Both the position numbers and the translations under genes were made by a program. A stretch of 37,133 nucleotides of DNA, from the NCBI GenBank assembly GCA_947475815.1, contig CANJOT010000008.1, forward strand, positions 1 to 37,133. Direction: 5' to 3'. This DNA is from Burkholderiales bacterium (lineage in GTDB: Bacteria; Pseudomonadota; Gammaproteobacteria; Burkholderiales; Burkholderiaceae_D). The notes beneath the pieces were generated by a model. It did no database searches, had not been told where the DNA came from, and saw only the letters and a program-made list of their open reading frames with translations. Each line of letters starts with the position of its first letter. The stretch's first letter is position 1. This document shows, piece after piece, positions 1-8,721 of this stretch.

Positions 1-94
1 CCGACAACAGACTGGCCAATACGGCCAGCAAGCCCAGACGGACAAAACGCCAGACCGAAGGCGACGACGACACTGCAACATTCAACGCGGACAT
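1..94 (-). CDS. Unknown protein, N-terminal fragment (runs off the window)
   Basis: A start codon at 92-94 on the minus strand opens a frame of 31 codons that is still open at the window edge. A GGAG ribosome site lies a few bases upstream (about 100-103). The visible residues begin MSALNVAVSSSPSVWRF and continue into a hydrophobic stretch (VRLGLLAVLASLLS), which looks like a signal anchor or first membrane segment. The gene is divergent from pyrF across about 110 bp. Too little is visible to name the family; a membrane or exported protein is inference. Confidence 0.5.
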   Translation of the reverse strand, partial: MSALNVAVSSSPSVWRFVRLGLLAVLASLLS

Positions 95-206
95 TGTTCA
101 CTCCTTTAAACCGATGACCCGAATATGGCATCGCGCGCCGCCGTTTCAAGAGCTCGCGGCATTACAATACTGCCCATCCTGAACCTGAACCCGACAATCG
201 CGCGCC

Positions 207-1040
207 ATGGCCCATCATACTGATAAAACTTCCTTTGTTGCCATGCTGCAGTCACGCTGGTCCCAAGCCAACAGTTTATTGTGTGTGGGCCTCGATCCCG
301 ATCTCACCCGGCTGCCCGCCCATCTGGCGGGCCGCGACGATGCGATTTATGAATTCTGCCGCCAGATTGTTGATGCCACCCACGATCTGGCCTGCGCCTT
401 CAAACCGCAGATCGCCTATTTTTCCTCGCTGCGCGCTGAAGACCAGCTCGAAGCGCTGATCGCCTACATCAAAACCCGCTATCCGGACCTGCCCGTCATC
501 CTCGACGCCAAGCGCGGCGACATCGGCAGCACTGCCGAACATTATGCCCGTGAGGCCTATGAACGCTATGGCGCGCACGCCGTCACCCTGTCGCCCTATA
601 TGGGCCACGACTCGGTCACGCCCTATCTGCAATACCCCGACAAGGGCGCCATCATCCTGTGCCGCACCTCCAACCCGGGCGGCAGTGACCTGCAGGCCCT
701 GCCGGTCAGGTCCACGCCTTTGTATCTCCATGTGGCACGACTGGTGGCCGAACAGTGGAACAGCAACGGCCAGTGCGGTCTGGTGGTCGGCGCCACCTAT
801 CCGCAGGAGCTGGCCGAGGTGCGCGCCGTGGTCGGTGATCTGCCGCTGCTGGTGCCCGGCATCGGCGCCCAGGGCGGCGACATCGAAGCCAGCGTGCGCG
901 CTGGCCGTACGGCCAGCGGTCAGGGCATGATGATCAATTCCTCGCGCGCCATTTTGTATGCTGGCAAGGGCGAGGATTTTGCGCTCGAGGCGCGCCGCGT
1001 GGCGCTGGAAACGCGCGACGCCATCAACCTGTCGCGTTAA
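207..1040 (+). CDS. pyrF: Orotidine 5'-phosphate decarboxylase (type 2)
   Basis: This enzyme decarboxylates OMP to UMP, the last step of de novo pyrimidine synthesis, in the cytoplasm. The 277-residue protein matches the longer type 2 branch of the family. The FKPQIAYF segment and the catalytic [12 protein letters not shown] motif with its lysine-aspartate pair lie in the first half; the phosphate-binding VPGIGAQGG and the late SSRAILYA segment lie in the second half. The ATG at 207 follows a TACAAT -10-like hexamer at 163-168, but no convincing -35 box or strong ribosome site was seen. It stands alone on the plus strand, divergent from the partial gene at 1-94. Confidence 0.95.
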   Translation: MAHHTDKTSFVAMLQSRWSQANSLLCVGLDPDLTRLPAHLAGRDDAIYEFCRQIVDATHDLACAFKPQIAYFSSLRAEDQLEALIAYIKTRYPDLPVILDAKRGDIGSTAEHYAREAYERYGAHAVTLSPYMGHDSVTPYLQYPDKGAIILCRTSNPGGSDLQALPVRSTPLYLHVARLVAEQWNSNGQCGLVVGATYPQELAEVRAVVGDLPLLVPGIGAQGGDIEASVRAGRTASGQGMMINSSRAILYAGKGEDFALEARRVALETRDAINLSR

Positions 1041-1226
1041 GGCGACCGCCACCATTTATCAATAAAATTTACAATGGATGCGCGCTCTTTTTTCAATCGT
1101 TGAGAAGCAAGTTTTCGATACTATCGTATACTTGCCTCTGAATCTTGCATTGGTCGACCTCGCCCGACAATGCAGGCTCAGATCCGGCAATACCTGCCCT
1201 CCGTGAAATTACAGAAAGGAATCGTC

Positions 1227-2168
1227 ATGGACTCAACGCGCCCCAAGCAGACCCTCAACTCGATACAGCAGCCAGGCTCCCCTGCTGCGCCCCCTCCCGA
1301 AGGAGGCCAGACCAGGCTGCACACAGTGACCTTCCATCGGTCGCAACACACCCCCCCGACGAACAAAAGTCCGGCGAGCAACGCTGCTGCCCAATTGAGT
1401 GCGGGTTCGAGCAGCCTGAGTTCGGCAGCGCTATCGAGCCCGTCGTCTTCGTCTTCGTCTTCGTCTTCGTCTTCGTCGTCCTCGTCCTCGTCGTCGTTAT
1501 CGTCCCTGTCGTCCGCATCCACCCCGTCGGCTATGGCTTCGAACCTGCCCCCCAATGCCAGCAATGAACAGAGCGAAGAACTGGAGTTTGATAAATTGTT
1601 CGCTGTAAAAGCACAATTGACGGTCGGTTCGTTTGTCAGTCCGGAGCACGCGGCCGTGGTCCTCCAAAGTGCGCTGAGCAGTATTCCGAAAAAGGATACT
1701 GCGATCAATACCAACACTCCAGAATTCGCTCATTTTCAAGGCCAACTCGAAGCCTATCGAAGGAGCTATTCCGCCGAGGAATACCGCACCGCGTACAACA
1801 AACTGTTTCCCAACGATGACGCACCCGACAGCATCACCCGGCCGCTGCGTGAGCCAATCGGGCGGATTTACGCCGGCGGGAGCTATGAGATCGACATTGC
1901 AGAAAACAAGGCCCGGGCTAAGAATGATCAAGTGCAAGACGGCCCGCCCGAACCGGCCCGCCCACGCGCCTCCTACTGCGGCCCACTCACGCTGCTTGGA
2001 TTAGGCCTTGGAGGCGGGGCGGCATCGTATTATGAATGGCAGATGGACCGCCATCGCAGCGCGGCGGAACAAAACTATGCGTTCGGCGGACTCGGTGCCT
2101 CGGGCGGATTCGTCGTCGCCGGCCTGGCGGGGATTGCCAAGACGTTCTGGAACAACCACTACGCTTAA
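1227..2168 (+). CDS. Unrecognised Ser-rich protein with two C-terminal membrane segments
   Basis: I do not recognise the family. The start at 1227 is preferred over 1170 because AGAAAGGA (1213-1220) sits just before it; this gives 313 residues. Residues 1-70 are rich in Pro, Ser, Gln and Ala. Residues 73-90 are 18 consecutive serines encoded by a TCG/TCT repeat. The middle (about 110-220) is polar and probably helical (LEAYRRSYSAEEYRTAYNKLF). The last 65 residues hold two Gly/Ala-rich hydrophobic segments (GPLTLLGLGLGGGAASYY and GGLGASGGFVVAGLAGIAKTF), a hairpin-like pair. A disordered N-terminus with a terminal membrane hairpin resembles some secreted bacterial effectors, but that is inference. 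It lies between the housekeeping genes pyrF and pncC and is convergent with pncC. Confidence 0.7.
   Translation: MDSTRPKQTLNSIQQPGSPAAPPPEGGQTRLHTVTFHRSQHTPPTNKSPASNAAAQLSAGSSSLSSAALSSPSSSSSSSSSSSSSSSSSSLSSLSSASTPSAMASNLPPNASNEQSEELEFDKLFAVKAQLTVGSFVSPEHAAVVLQSALSSIPKKDTAINTNTPEFAHFQGQLEAYRRSYSAEEYRTAYNKLFPNDDAPDSITRPLREPIGRIYAGGSYEIDIAENKARAKNDQVQDGPPEPARPRASYCGPLTLLGLGLGGGAASYYEWQMDRHRSAAEQNYAFGGLGASGGFVVAGLAGIAKTFWNNHYA
1443..1496 (+). repeat. TCG/TCT microsatellite encoding an 18-serine tract
   Basis: Five perfect TCGTCT hexamers (1443-1472) are followed by eight further TCG/TCC serine codons. The unit length is a multiple of three, so slippage would change the serine-tract length without breaking the frame of the host gene. 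Confidence 0.9.
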
Positions 2169-2189
2169 GAACCTGTGTTGAAACGGTCA

Positions 2190-2221
2190 GGGTGGGCCTG
2201 GATCCATCCAGTGACCCACCC
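2190..2221. terminator. Hairpin between convergent genes, likely bidirectional terminator
   Basis: GGGTGGG (2190-2196) pairs with CCCACCC (2215-2221), and inside it CTGGAT (2198-2203) pairs with ATCCAG (2206-2211). The hairpin lies 21 bp after the stop of the Ser-rich gene and about 80 bp beyond the end of pncC, where the two genes converge. The following T-run is weak, so termination in either direction is inferred from position and stem strength. Confidence 0.5.
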
Positions 2222-2299
2222 TCACTTGTTGCAACACTTGATGTTCCGCCGTTTTCGCAAGCTCATGAAGGCCTGCGCGCCGCAAAACCGCGAGACCGC

Positions 2300-2797
2300 T
2301 TAGGCTTCGAGCAGGCGTTCCCTCAAACCCCGCAAGGCAAACACCACGGACTGCCGGCGCACCGCGGCGCGGTCGCCGACAAAAAAACAGGTGGCAACCT
2401 GTGCCGGCTGACCGCTTTGCGCCCAGCCGAAACACACCGTACCGACCGGCTTGCCGGGGCCGCCCCCGCCGGGACCGGCAATGCCAGTGATCGACAGACT
2501 GATGCGCGCACGGCTGTGCGCCAGCGCACCCAGCGCCATGGCGGCTGCCGTGGCTTCGCTGACCGCGCCATGCTGGTCGAGCGTGCTGGCCGGCACACCG
2601 AGCAGGTCCATCTTGGCGTGGTTCGAATAGGTGACGAAGCCTCGATCAAACCAGCCACTGCTGCCGGCGATCTCTGTGATGGCCGCACTCACCAGACCGC
2701 CCGTGCAGGATTCGGCCGTGGCCACCATCCAGCCGCGCGCGGTCAGGTCGGCGCCCACCTGAAGGGCAAGTTGTTCGATCTCTTCACTTATCACCAT
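2300..2797 (-). CDS. pncC: Nicotinamide-nucleotide amidohydrolase PncC (CinA C-terminal family)
   Basis: PncC hydrolyses NMN to nicotinate mononucleotide and ammonia in pyridine nucleotide recycling. The 165-residue protein is the single-domain form without the CinA N-terminal domain. It shows the TAESCTGGL motif with catalytic Ser30, Lys62 in YSNHAKMDLLGV, and the TGIAGPGGG loop in the second half. The start overlaps the end of pgpA by 7 bp, so the two are probably translationally coupled. It is the last gene of the ribBA-ribH-nusB-thiL-pgpA-pncC run. Confidence 0.93.
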   Translation of the reverse strand: MVISEEIEQLALQVGADLTARGWMVATAESCTGGLVSAAITEIAGSSGWFDRGFVTYSNHAKMDLLGVPASTLDQHGAVSEATAAAMALGALAHSRARISLSITGIAGPGGGGPGKPVGTVCFGWAQSGQPAQVATCFFVGDRAAVRRQSVVFALRGLRERLLEA

Positions 2798-3291
2798 TGA
2801 CTCCAGACACTGGAAAACACGGCAAGGACCAGCAAGGCATAAAAGGCCGCGATCAGGTCATCGCCCATCACGCCAAAGCCATTCTTGAAGGCACGCTCGA
2901 AAGTCTTGATCGGCAGCGGTTTGAGGATGTCGAAAAAACGAAAAGCCACAAAGGCCGCCAGCTGCCAGGCAAACGTCGCCGGCACCAGCAACAGCACAAT
3001 CCAGATGGCCAGAATCTCGTCCCACACCATGCCGCCGTGATCGGCCACGCCGAGATCCCGTCCGGTGATCTCACAGGCCCATACGCCCACAGCGAAGCTG
3101 GCCAGCAGCAGCACGATCCAGACCAGCAGGCTGTGGACCTGCGTGGCCAGCAGATTGAAACTGAGCCAGCCCAACAACGTGCCAAACGTGCCCGGCGCCA
3201 CACGCGCCAGCCCGCTGCCAAAACCAAAGGCAATCAGATGCGCCGGGTGGGCCAGCAGGAAGCGGCGGTCAGGCGTTACCAAAATGATCAT
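2791..3291 (-). CDS. pgpA: Phosphatidylglycerophosphatase A
   Basis: PgpA removes the phosphate from phosphatidylglycerophosphate to give phosphatidylglycerol at the inner membrane. The start at 3291 (MIILVTPDRRFLLAHP) has AAGGG just upstream and gives 166 residues, the usual size; a longer frame upstream would run inside thiL. Family features are GFGSGLARVAPGTFGTLLG near the N-terminus, the acidic VWDEILAIW segment, FRFFDILKPLPI and the GVMGDDLIAAF segment that precedes the last membrane helix. The gene overlaps the 3' end of thiL by 23 bp and the start of pncC by 7 bp. Confidence 0.93.
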   Translation of the reverse strand: MIILVTPDRRFLLAHPAHLIAFGFGSGLARVAPGTFGTLLGWLSFNLLATQVHSLLVWIVLLLASFAVGVWACEITGRDLGVADHGGMVWDEILAIWIVLLLVPATFAWQLAAFVAFRFFDILKPLPIKTFERAFKNGFGVMGDDLIAAFYALLVLAVFSSVWSQW

Positions 3292-4267
3292 ATCCCTTGA
3301 ATTGGCCGCGCTCAAAACCCGGCAACACCTGACCGCCGGTATCGAGCACCTGAATGCCGGCAGGGCCACTGGCCAGACCGACGGTGCCGATCAGGCTCAG
3401 CGGCGTACCGGAACGGGCAGCGATATCGCCGATGCGCGCGCGCTGCGAGGCGGGCGCGGTAAAGCATAACTCGTAGTCATCGCCACCCGCCAGTGCGCAT
3501 TGCAGGCGCACCGCTTCGGGCTGGGTCAGCAGGCCGGCCGAGAGCGGCAAGGCCGCGGCGTGGATGCGCGCACCGGGCAGGGCCGAAGCGGCCAACACAT
3601 GTTCGAGGTCGCCGAGCAGGCCGTCGGACACGTCGAGCATGGCCGTGGCCACCCCGCGCAGCGCCAGACCCAGGGCGACACGCGGCATGGGCAACTCGAG
3701 CGCGTTGATGGCATGGCGCGTGGCGAGCGCATCGAGCGGCTCGAGGCCAGCATCGCCACGGCGCAGGCGCAGCCCCAGCGCAGCCTCGCCCAGCTGACCC
3801 GAGACCCACAGATCATCGCCCGCCTGCGCGCCCGAACGACGGATCGCCACGCCGGACGGCACTTCGCCAAAAATGGTGATGCAAAGATTGAGCGGCCCGC
3901 GTGTCGTGTCACCACCGATCAAAGGACACTCAAACTGGAAGGCGCACTCGAACAGGCCACGGCTGAACGTCTCGAGCCACTCGGGTACGGCCTCGGGCAG
4001 GGACAGGGCCAGCGTGAACGCACGAGGCAGGGCGCCCATAGCGGCCAGATCGGACAGATTGACCGCAAGGGCTTTCCAGCCCAGCGTGGCGGCATCGACA
4101 TCCGCAAAAAAATGCCGGCCCGCAACCAGCATGTCGGTGGAAATGGCCAGCTCATACCCGGCACGCGGCGCGAGCAGGGCACAATCATCGCCAATGCCCA
4201 GCACCACCCCTTCGTGCGCAGCCGAATGGCGATCGAAATACCGGCGGATCAGTTCAAATTCACCCAT
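3269..4267 (-). CDS. thiL: Thiamine-monophosphate kinase
   Basis: ThiL phosphorylates thiamine monophosphate to thiamine diphosphate with ATP. The chosen start gives MGEFELIRRYF, which matches how family members begin, and a 332-residue product. An ATG at 4306 that overlaps the nusB stop as TAATG is the alternative and adds 13 residues; coupling favours it while family length favours 4267. Visible motifs are GIGDDCALL (ATP/Mg binding), STDMLVAGRHFF, KALAVNLSDLAAMGA, IGGDTTRGPL and LDVSDGLLGDL. The 3' end overlaps pgpA by 23 bp. Confidence 0.94.
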   Translation of the reverse strand: MGEFELIRRYFDRHSAAHEGVVLGIGDDCALLAPRAGYELAISTDMLVAGRHFFADVDAATLGWKALAVNLSDLAAMGALPRAFTLALSLPEAVPEWLETFSRGLFECAFQFECPLIGGDTTRGPLNLCITIFGEVPSGVAIRRSGAQAGDDLWVSGQLGEAALGLRLRRGDAGLEPLDALATRHAINALELPMPRVALGLALRGVATAMLDVSDGLLGDLEHVLAASALPGARIHAAALPLSAGLLTQPEAVRLQCALAGGDDYELCFTAPASQRARIGDIAARSGTPLSLIGTVGLASGPAGIQVLDTGGQVLPGFERGQFKGYDHFGNA

Positions 4268-4305
4268 GCCATGCGCACCGGCGCCTCGCGCCAACATCGA
4301 CTGCA

Positions 4306-4797
4306 TTAACGTTTGCGGCCCGCCACCTCAACGGGTCGCAGATCGGCGGCGACGCGGTCGAGCACGCCATTGACATATTTGAAACCGTCGGTGCCGCCAA
4401 ACGATTTGGTGATCTCAACGGCCTCATTGATCACGACCCGGTAGGGAATCTCAAGGTGATGCGCCAACTCGAAGGCGGCGAGCAGCAACACGCCGTGCTC
4501 CACCGGCGAGAGTTCGATGATGGGCCGGTCGAGATGGCGCGTGATGGTGGCACGCAACACCTCGGCGTTGCGGATGGAACCATGCAGCAGGGCATCGAAA
4601 TGCCCGGCATCGGCCTTGTCGAAGCCCGGGGTTTCGCGAATGTGCGCATCGATGGCGCCGGCGTTGTCATGGCCCGGCGCGCGCGACAGCAGCCATTCGT
4701 ACAAACCCTGAAGGGCAAACTCGCGCGAACGGCGACGCGCGCTTTTCGGCGGCGCTTTCGGTGCGACCGGTTTGCTGTCAGCGGAAGGCTCAGTCAT
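4306..4797 (-). CDS. nusB: Transcription antitermination factor NusB
   Basis: NusB binds boxA RNA with NusE (S10) and supports rRNA antitermination. Three in-frame ATGs lie at 4803, 4800 and 4797; only 4797 leaves a normal 6-nt spacing from GAGG, giving [14 protein letters not shown] and 163 residues. The family signature begins at [17 protein letters not shown]. Later family segments are [63 protein letters not shown]. The Ala/Pro/Lys-rich first 20 residues are a variable tail. The start lies inside the end of ribH, so the two genes are coupled. Confidence 0.94.
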   Translation of the reverse strand: MTEPSADSKPVAPKAPPKSARRRSREFALQGLYEWLLSRAPGHDNAGAIDAHIRETPGFDKADAGHFDALLHGSIRNAEVLRATITRHLDRPIIELSPVEHGVLLLAAFELAHHLEIPYRVVINEAVEITKSFGGTDGFKYVNGVLDRVAADLRPVEVAGRKR

Positions 4798-5281
4798 CAT
4801 CATCCTCGGCGGCCTCGTTGAGAGCATCGAGATCGCTGCACAGATTGGCCATCTCGATCGCGCCGCGGGCAGCATCGCTCCCCTTCTCGCTGATGCGCGC
4901 CTCGGCCTGTTCGTCGGTATTGGTGGTCAGCACGGCATTGATGACCGGAATGCCACAGGACAGGGCGACGGCCGAAATGCCCGAGGCAACCTCATTGCTG
5001 ACCAGCTCGAAATGGTAGGTTTCGCCACGGATGACAGCACCGAGCGCGATCAGGGCGTCAAAGCCACCCGTCTCGGCAAGCTTTTGCAGCACCAGCGGAA
5101 TTTCGAGAGCGCCCGGTACGGTCAGCATCAGGATGTCATCGGCATTCACGCCCAGGCGGACCAGTTCAGCCGCGCAGACATCACGCAAGCCGTCGGTGAC
5201 CATGGTGTTGAAACGCGACTGGACTATGCCGATGCGCAGGCCCGAGCCATCAAGATCAGGAGAAATGGTTTCAACGTTCAT
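4790..5281 (-). CDS. ribH: 6,7-dimethyl-8-ribityllumazine synthase
   Basis: RibH condenses 5-amino-6-ribitylaminouracil with 3,4-dihydroxy-2-butanone 4-phosphate, the penultimate step of riboflavin synthesis. Start 5281 gives [10 protein letters not shown] and 163 residues; an ATG 27 bp upstream has no ribosome site. Motifs include IGIVQSRFN (substrate Phe/Asn), [30 protein letters not shown] with the catalytic His, and [20 protein letters not shown]. The acidic C-terminus (four Asp) is encoded by the stretch that also supplies the nusB start codons. It follows ribBA after a 147-bp gap containing short direct repeats. Confidence 0.95.
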   Translation of the reverse strand: MNVETISPDLDGSGLRIGIVQSRFNTMVTDGLRDVCAAELVRLGVNADDILMLTVPGALEIPLVLQKLAETGGFDALIALGAVIRGETYHFELVSNEVASGISAVALSCGIPVINAVLTTNTDEQAEARISEKGSDAARGAIEMANLCSDLDALNEAAEDDDD

Positions 5282-5325
5282 GGTTTGATTCTCATAAAAA
5301 AGGTACACACTGCAAACAGCTCAAA

Positions 5326-5383
5326 GCGGATTGCTCACTGCGCATTGCTTATTACCAACTGCTCACTGCGGATTGCTCACTGC
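5326..5383. repeat. Exact 16-bp direct repeat between ribBA and ribH
   Basis: GCGGATTGCTCACTGC occurs at 5326-5341 and again at 5368-5383, 42 bp apart, with partial copies (GCATTGCTTATT, CTGCTCACTGCG) between them. The run fills most of the ribBA-ribH gap on otherwise compact DNA. Such degenerate GCTCACTGC runs resemble short intergenic repeats seen in many proteobacteria; no function is visible. Confidence 0.8.
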
Positions 5384-5428
5384 CGATTTTTGCTGCCCCC
5401 TGCGTACGTCAGGCTGTCTGCAGACGCT

Positions 5429-6547
5429 TCATTGTTCGTGACCCTCTTGATAACCGCTGACCTGAAGGTCATAGCCGGTCATCGAAGGCATTTTGCGCTC
5501 GCGCGCGAGCAGGCGCATCTTGCCCACGCCCAGATCGCGCAGAATCTGCGCACCCAGACCGTAATTGCGCAAATCCATCTTCTTTTGTACCTTGGCCAGC
5601 GCGCCACGGGCGTCAACATCGGCCAGCGCACTGAACTGGCCAAACAGACGATCGGCCGATTCGGCGCAGTTCATCAGCACTAGCACGCCACGCTCGGCAC
5701 GGGCGATCGCCTCCAGGGCATCGTGCACGGTCCAGGAGTGTGTGGTCGAGCCGGTATCGAGCAGATCGAGCACAGACAGCGGTTCGTGCACGCGCACCAA
5801 GGTCTCCTGATCGGGATCGATGTCGCCATACACGAGGGCCAGATGGGGCGAGCCAGTCGGTTTGTCGCGCAGGGCGATGGCGCGAAACACACCGTGGGCG
5901 GTCTGGATCTGGCGTTCGGCGACACGCTCGATCAGGCTTTCGTTGGCGCTGCGATAGTGGATCAGGTCAGCAATAGTGCCGATCTTGAGGTGGTGCTCGG
6001 CGGCAAACTCGATCAGGTCGGGCAGGCGCGCCATGCTGCCGTCGTCCTTGAGAATCTCGCAGATCACGGAAGCCGGCGTCAGGCCGGCCATGCCGGCCAG
6101 ATCGCACCCGGCCTCGGTGTGGCCGGCACGTACCAGCACGCCGCCTTTTTCGGCCTTCAGCGGAAAAATGTGACCAGGCTGAACGATGTCTTCCGGCGTG
6201 GCCCTGGCCGCGACGGCCACGGCGATGGTGCGCGCCCGGTCGGCCGCTGAAATGCCGGTGGTGACACCCTCGGCAGCTTCGATCGACATGGTGAAATTGG
6301 TGCCGTGTTTGGTGCCGTTGCTCGATACCATCAGCGGCAGGCGCAATTGCGCGCAGCGTTCTTCGGTCAGGGTCAGGCAGATCAGGCCGCGACCGTAGCG
6401 GGCCATGAAATTGATCGTTTCTGCCGACACGAAATCAGCCGCCAGCACCAGATCGCCCTCGTTCTCACGATCCTCTTCATCGACCAGGATCACCATACGG
6501 CCGGCTTTGAGCTCGGAGATAATTTCTGGAACGGAAGATATGGACAT
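5429..6547 (-). CDS. ribBA: 3,4-dihydroxy-2-butanone 4-phosphate synthase fused to a degenerate GTP cyclohydrolase II-like domain
   Basis: The N-terminal domain (about 1-200) makes 3,4-dihydroxy-2-butanone 4-phosphate from ribulose 5-phosphate; [17 protein letters not shown] and [14 protein letters not shown] are intact. The C-terminal half (about 205-372) resembles GTP cyclohydrolase II ([21 protein letters not shown]) but lacks the three zinc-binding cysteines: the expected Cys-rich stretch reads [22 protein letters not shown]. It is therefore probably a RibBX-type protein without cyclohydrolase activity, and a separate ribA is expected elsewhere. Start 6547 gives [13 protein letters not shown], 372 residues; the ribosome site is weak. 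A TAAAAT -10-like hexamer (6595-6600) lies upstream on the minus strand. No FMN riboswitch was recognised. Confidence 0.9.
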   Translation of the reverse strand: MSISSVPEIISELKAGRMVILVDEEDRENEGDLVLAADFVSAETINFMARYGRGLICLTLTEERCAQLRLPLMVSSNGTKHGTNFTMSIEAAEGVTTGISAADRARTIAVAVAARATPEDIVQPGHIFPLKAEKGGVLVRAGHTEAGCDLAGMAGLTPASVICEILKDDGSMARLPDLIEFAAEHHLKIGTIADLIHYRSANESLIERVAERQIQTAHGVFRAIALRDKPTGSPHLALVYGDIDPDQETLVRVHEPLSVLDLLDTGSTTHSWTVHDALEAIARAERGVLVLMNCAESADRLFGQFSALADVDARGALAKVQKKMDLRNYGLGAQILRDLGVGKMRLLARERKMPSMTGYDLQVSGYQEGHEQ

Positions 6548-6637
6548 GGCAGGTGCGCGAACGCAAAAAGGCTGAAAAATCAACAGGGAAGCTGATTTTA
6601 ACAGGGTCCGGCCGGTCTGGCGCCGCAAAACGGTATT

Positions 6638-7444
6638 TCAGCTCGGGGGCAGGTCCTTGCCGAGCTGGTCCTTCAGACCGGCCAGTTGCGTGCGCGCGCC
6701 CTGGGCGAGCATGCCAATGTCCGAGCCGCCCAGCAGGAAGCGTGCGCCCAGACGGGCGTAGCGGGCCACGGCGGCAGCGTCGCGCATGCCCCCCAGCCCG
6801 AGCCACTTGTTGTGCGTCTTGCACGCAGCGGCCACCGTTTCAATGGCGCTTTGCACCGCCGGATCACCCGTGTTGGGTGCACCGATGGCAAAACTCAGGT
6901 CGCTGGCACCGACAAACAGCACGTCCACCCCAGGCACGGCGGCAATCGCAGCAGCCTGCTCGACGCCTTTGGCGGATTCGATCATCACCACCGTCAACTG
7001 GCTGGCATTGAGCGTGCGCGCCAGATCGTGCGCACTCATCGTCTCGTAATGAAAGAACGGCACCATACTCGAAATGCCGCGCTTGCCGAAGGGTGCGTAT
7101 TTGACGTGGCGCACCAGCTCGGTCGCCTGTTCGGCGCTTTCCACATTGGGCATGACCACCCCCATCGCACCATTATCGAGGGCACGTGTCGCCAGACTGT
7201 ATTGGCCGTGCGGCACGCGCACCATGGTGCCAATGTTGGCATCGAGCGCGGCAATGCAGAACTGATTGACCGTCTCAAGCGACATGGGCGAATGTTCGAG
7301 ATCGAGAAACAGCCATTGATAGCCGGCATGGGCCATCAGGCGGACGACTTCGATGGATCGCACGAAACGCACGTTCACGCCCCAGGCAATGCGGTCGGAC
7401 TCGAGGTGTTCACGAACGATGTTGCGCACCGATGCGGTTTCCAT
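6638..7444 (-). CDS. HpcH/HpaI-family aldolase
   Basis: A class II, metal-dependent pyruvate aldolase of the HpcH/HpaI family, which cleaves or forms 2-oxo acids in catabolic pathways. The 268-residue protein shows FLDLEHSP (about residues 47-53), RVPHGQ, GAMGVVMPNVESAEQA, APFGKRGISS, the metal-ligand Glu in VVMIESAKG and the metal-ligand Asp in VLFVGASDLSF. GGAG lies upstream of the ATG. It is divergent from a Bug receptor gene and points toward ribBA, ending 90 bp before the ribBA start. The exact substrate cannot be read from the sequence. Confidence 0.88.
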   Translation of the reverse strand: METASVRNIVREHLESDRIAWGVNVRFVRSIEVVRLMAHAGYQWLFLDLEHSPMSLETVNQFCIAALDANIGTMVRVPHGQYSLATRALDNGAMGVVMPNVESAEQATELVRHVKYAPFGKRGISSMVPFFHYETMSAHDLARTLNASQLTVVMIESAKGVEQAAAIAAVPGVDVLFVGASDLSFAIGAPNTGDPAVQSAIETVAAACKTHNKWLGLGGMRDAAAVARYARLGARFLLGGSDIGMLAQGARTQLAGLKDQLGKDLPPS

Positions 7445-7658
7445 GAAAGGCTGTCTCCGGAGAAGTTGTTATGGCGGCCATGATAAACCGAAGGCCAGCC
7501 TGCTCAAAACACACCGCATTGCGACGATGCGCCGGCTGCGCCGCACATCAGGCGCCAATTGCCTCGCCGGCACACTTGTTATATTGTCAGCCTTGCTTCG
7601 CTTAGGGTCACACGGCAGTCAACCAAGAAAAAACCCGAACATGAAAGGGGTGCCATCC

Positions 7659-8654
7659 ATGAATCTGTCCCTCCACGCGACGCCCACACGTCGCCATCTG
7701 CTGGCGGTGCTGGGCTGCCTGATTGCTGCGGCCAGCCTGGCCCACCTGCCCGCTCTCGGCCAGACCACGGGCAACCGCCCGATCCGCATGATCGTGCCCT
7801 TCGCCGCCGGCAGCAACACCGATGCCGTGGCGCGCCTGATCGCGCCGGGTCTCGGTGAGCGCCTCGGCGCAACGATCATTATTGACAACCGCGCCGGCGC
7901 CAATGGCGTGATCGGCGCCGACGCGGTCGCCAAAGCCGCACCCGACGGCCTGACCTTTCTGGTCGGTGGCGCCAGCATCAACGTGGTCAATCCGGCGCTC
8001 TACAAAACCCTGCCCTACGACCCGCTGCGCGACCTCGTGCCGGTGGCCCGCATCGGCCTGGCACCGCTCATGCTGGTGGTGCATCCGAGCCTGCCCTTCA
8101 GCAATGTCGCCGGCCTGATCGACTACGCCAAAAAGAATCCTGGCAAGATCGCCTATGGCACGCCGAGCAGCATCACCATGGTGACCATGGAAACGCTCAA
8201 GCGTGAGGCCGGCATCGACATGCTGTCCGTGCCCTACAAATCGAGCCCGCAGGCCATCACCGACCTGATCGCCAACCAGATCCAGATCATCGCCTCGGAT
8301 TTCGCCACTGCCATCCAGCACGTCAAGGCAGGAAAGATGCGCGTGATTGCCGTCACCATGGCCAAACGTTCGTCGCTGTTACCCGACGTGCCGACGGTTG
8401 ATGACGTGCTCAAGGGTTTTGACATCACCGCCTGGACCGCTGTGTTCGCCCCGCGCGGCACCGCGCCCGAGACCGTTGCCCGGATGGCCACGGCCATCGA
8501 AGCCGTGCTGGCCACGCGTGATGTGCAAGACAAACTGGCCAACATCGGTTTTGACATCGCGCCGCTCGGCCAGGAAGCGTTTAGCCGCTACGTACCCGCC
8601 GAAATCCAGAACTGGAGCCGACTGATCCGCCAGGCTGGCATCCAGCCCGAATAA
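7659..8654 (+). CDS. Bug-family tripartite tricarboxylate transporter substrate-binding protein
   Basis: A periplasmic solute receptor of the TctC/Bug family. Start 7659 (MNLSLHATPTRRHLLAVLG) has AAAGGGG upstream (7644-7650) and gives 331 residues. The N-terminus is a signal peptide with a twin-arginine-like TRRHLL followed by a hydrophobic core ending LPALGQ. Mature-protein features are PIRMIVPFAAGSNTDAVAR, DNRAGANGVIGADAVAKAAPDG and the late LPDVPTVDDVLKGF and APRGTAPETVARM segments. No TctA or TctB membrane genes are nearby, so it is an orphan receptor. It heads the cluster that continues with the CoA ligase 67 bp downstream, which suggests it binds the acid that the ligase activates. Confidence 0.92.
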   Translation: MNLSLHATPTRRHLLAVLGCLIAAASLAHLPALGQTTGNRPIRMIVPFAAGSNTDAVARLIAPGLGERLGATIIIDNRAGANGVIGADAVAKAAPDGLTFLVGGASINVVNPALYKTLPYDPLRDLVPVARIGLAPLMLVVHPSLPFSNVAGLIDYAKKNPGKIAYGTPSSITMVTMETLKREAGIDMLSVPYKSSPQAITDLIANQIQIIASDFATAIQHVKAGKMRVIAVTMAKRSSLLPDVPTVDDVLKGFDITAWTAVFAPRGTAPETVARMATAIEAVLATRDVQDKLANIGFDIAPLGQEAFSRYVPAEIQNWSRLIRQAGIQPE

Positions 8655-8721
8655 TCGGACGCAGCGCCCCGACACGACACCGCAATCGCCCGCCACCCTA
8701 CCCTCAGGAAGCAAACGTTTC

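Noticed and set aside
1178-1717. Acidic open frame antisense to the Ser-rich gene, rich in Asp and Glu
   Set aside because: It is the mirror of the TCG/TCT repeat; it has no ribosome site or recognisable domain, and the sense frame has a good start.
6548-6637. FMN riboswitch upstream of ribBA
   Set aside because: The 90-bp gap is too short and lacks the conserved RFN element sequences.
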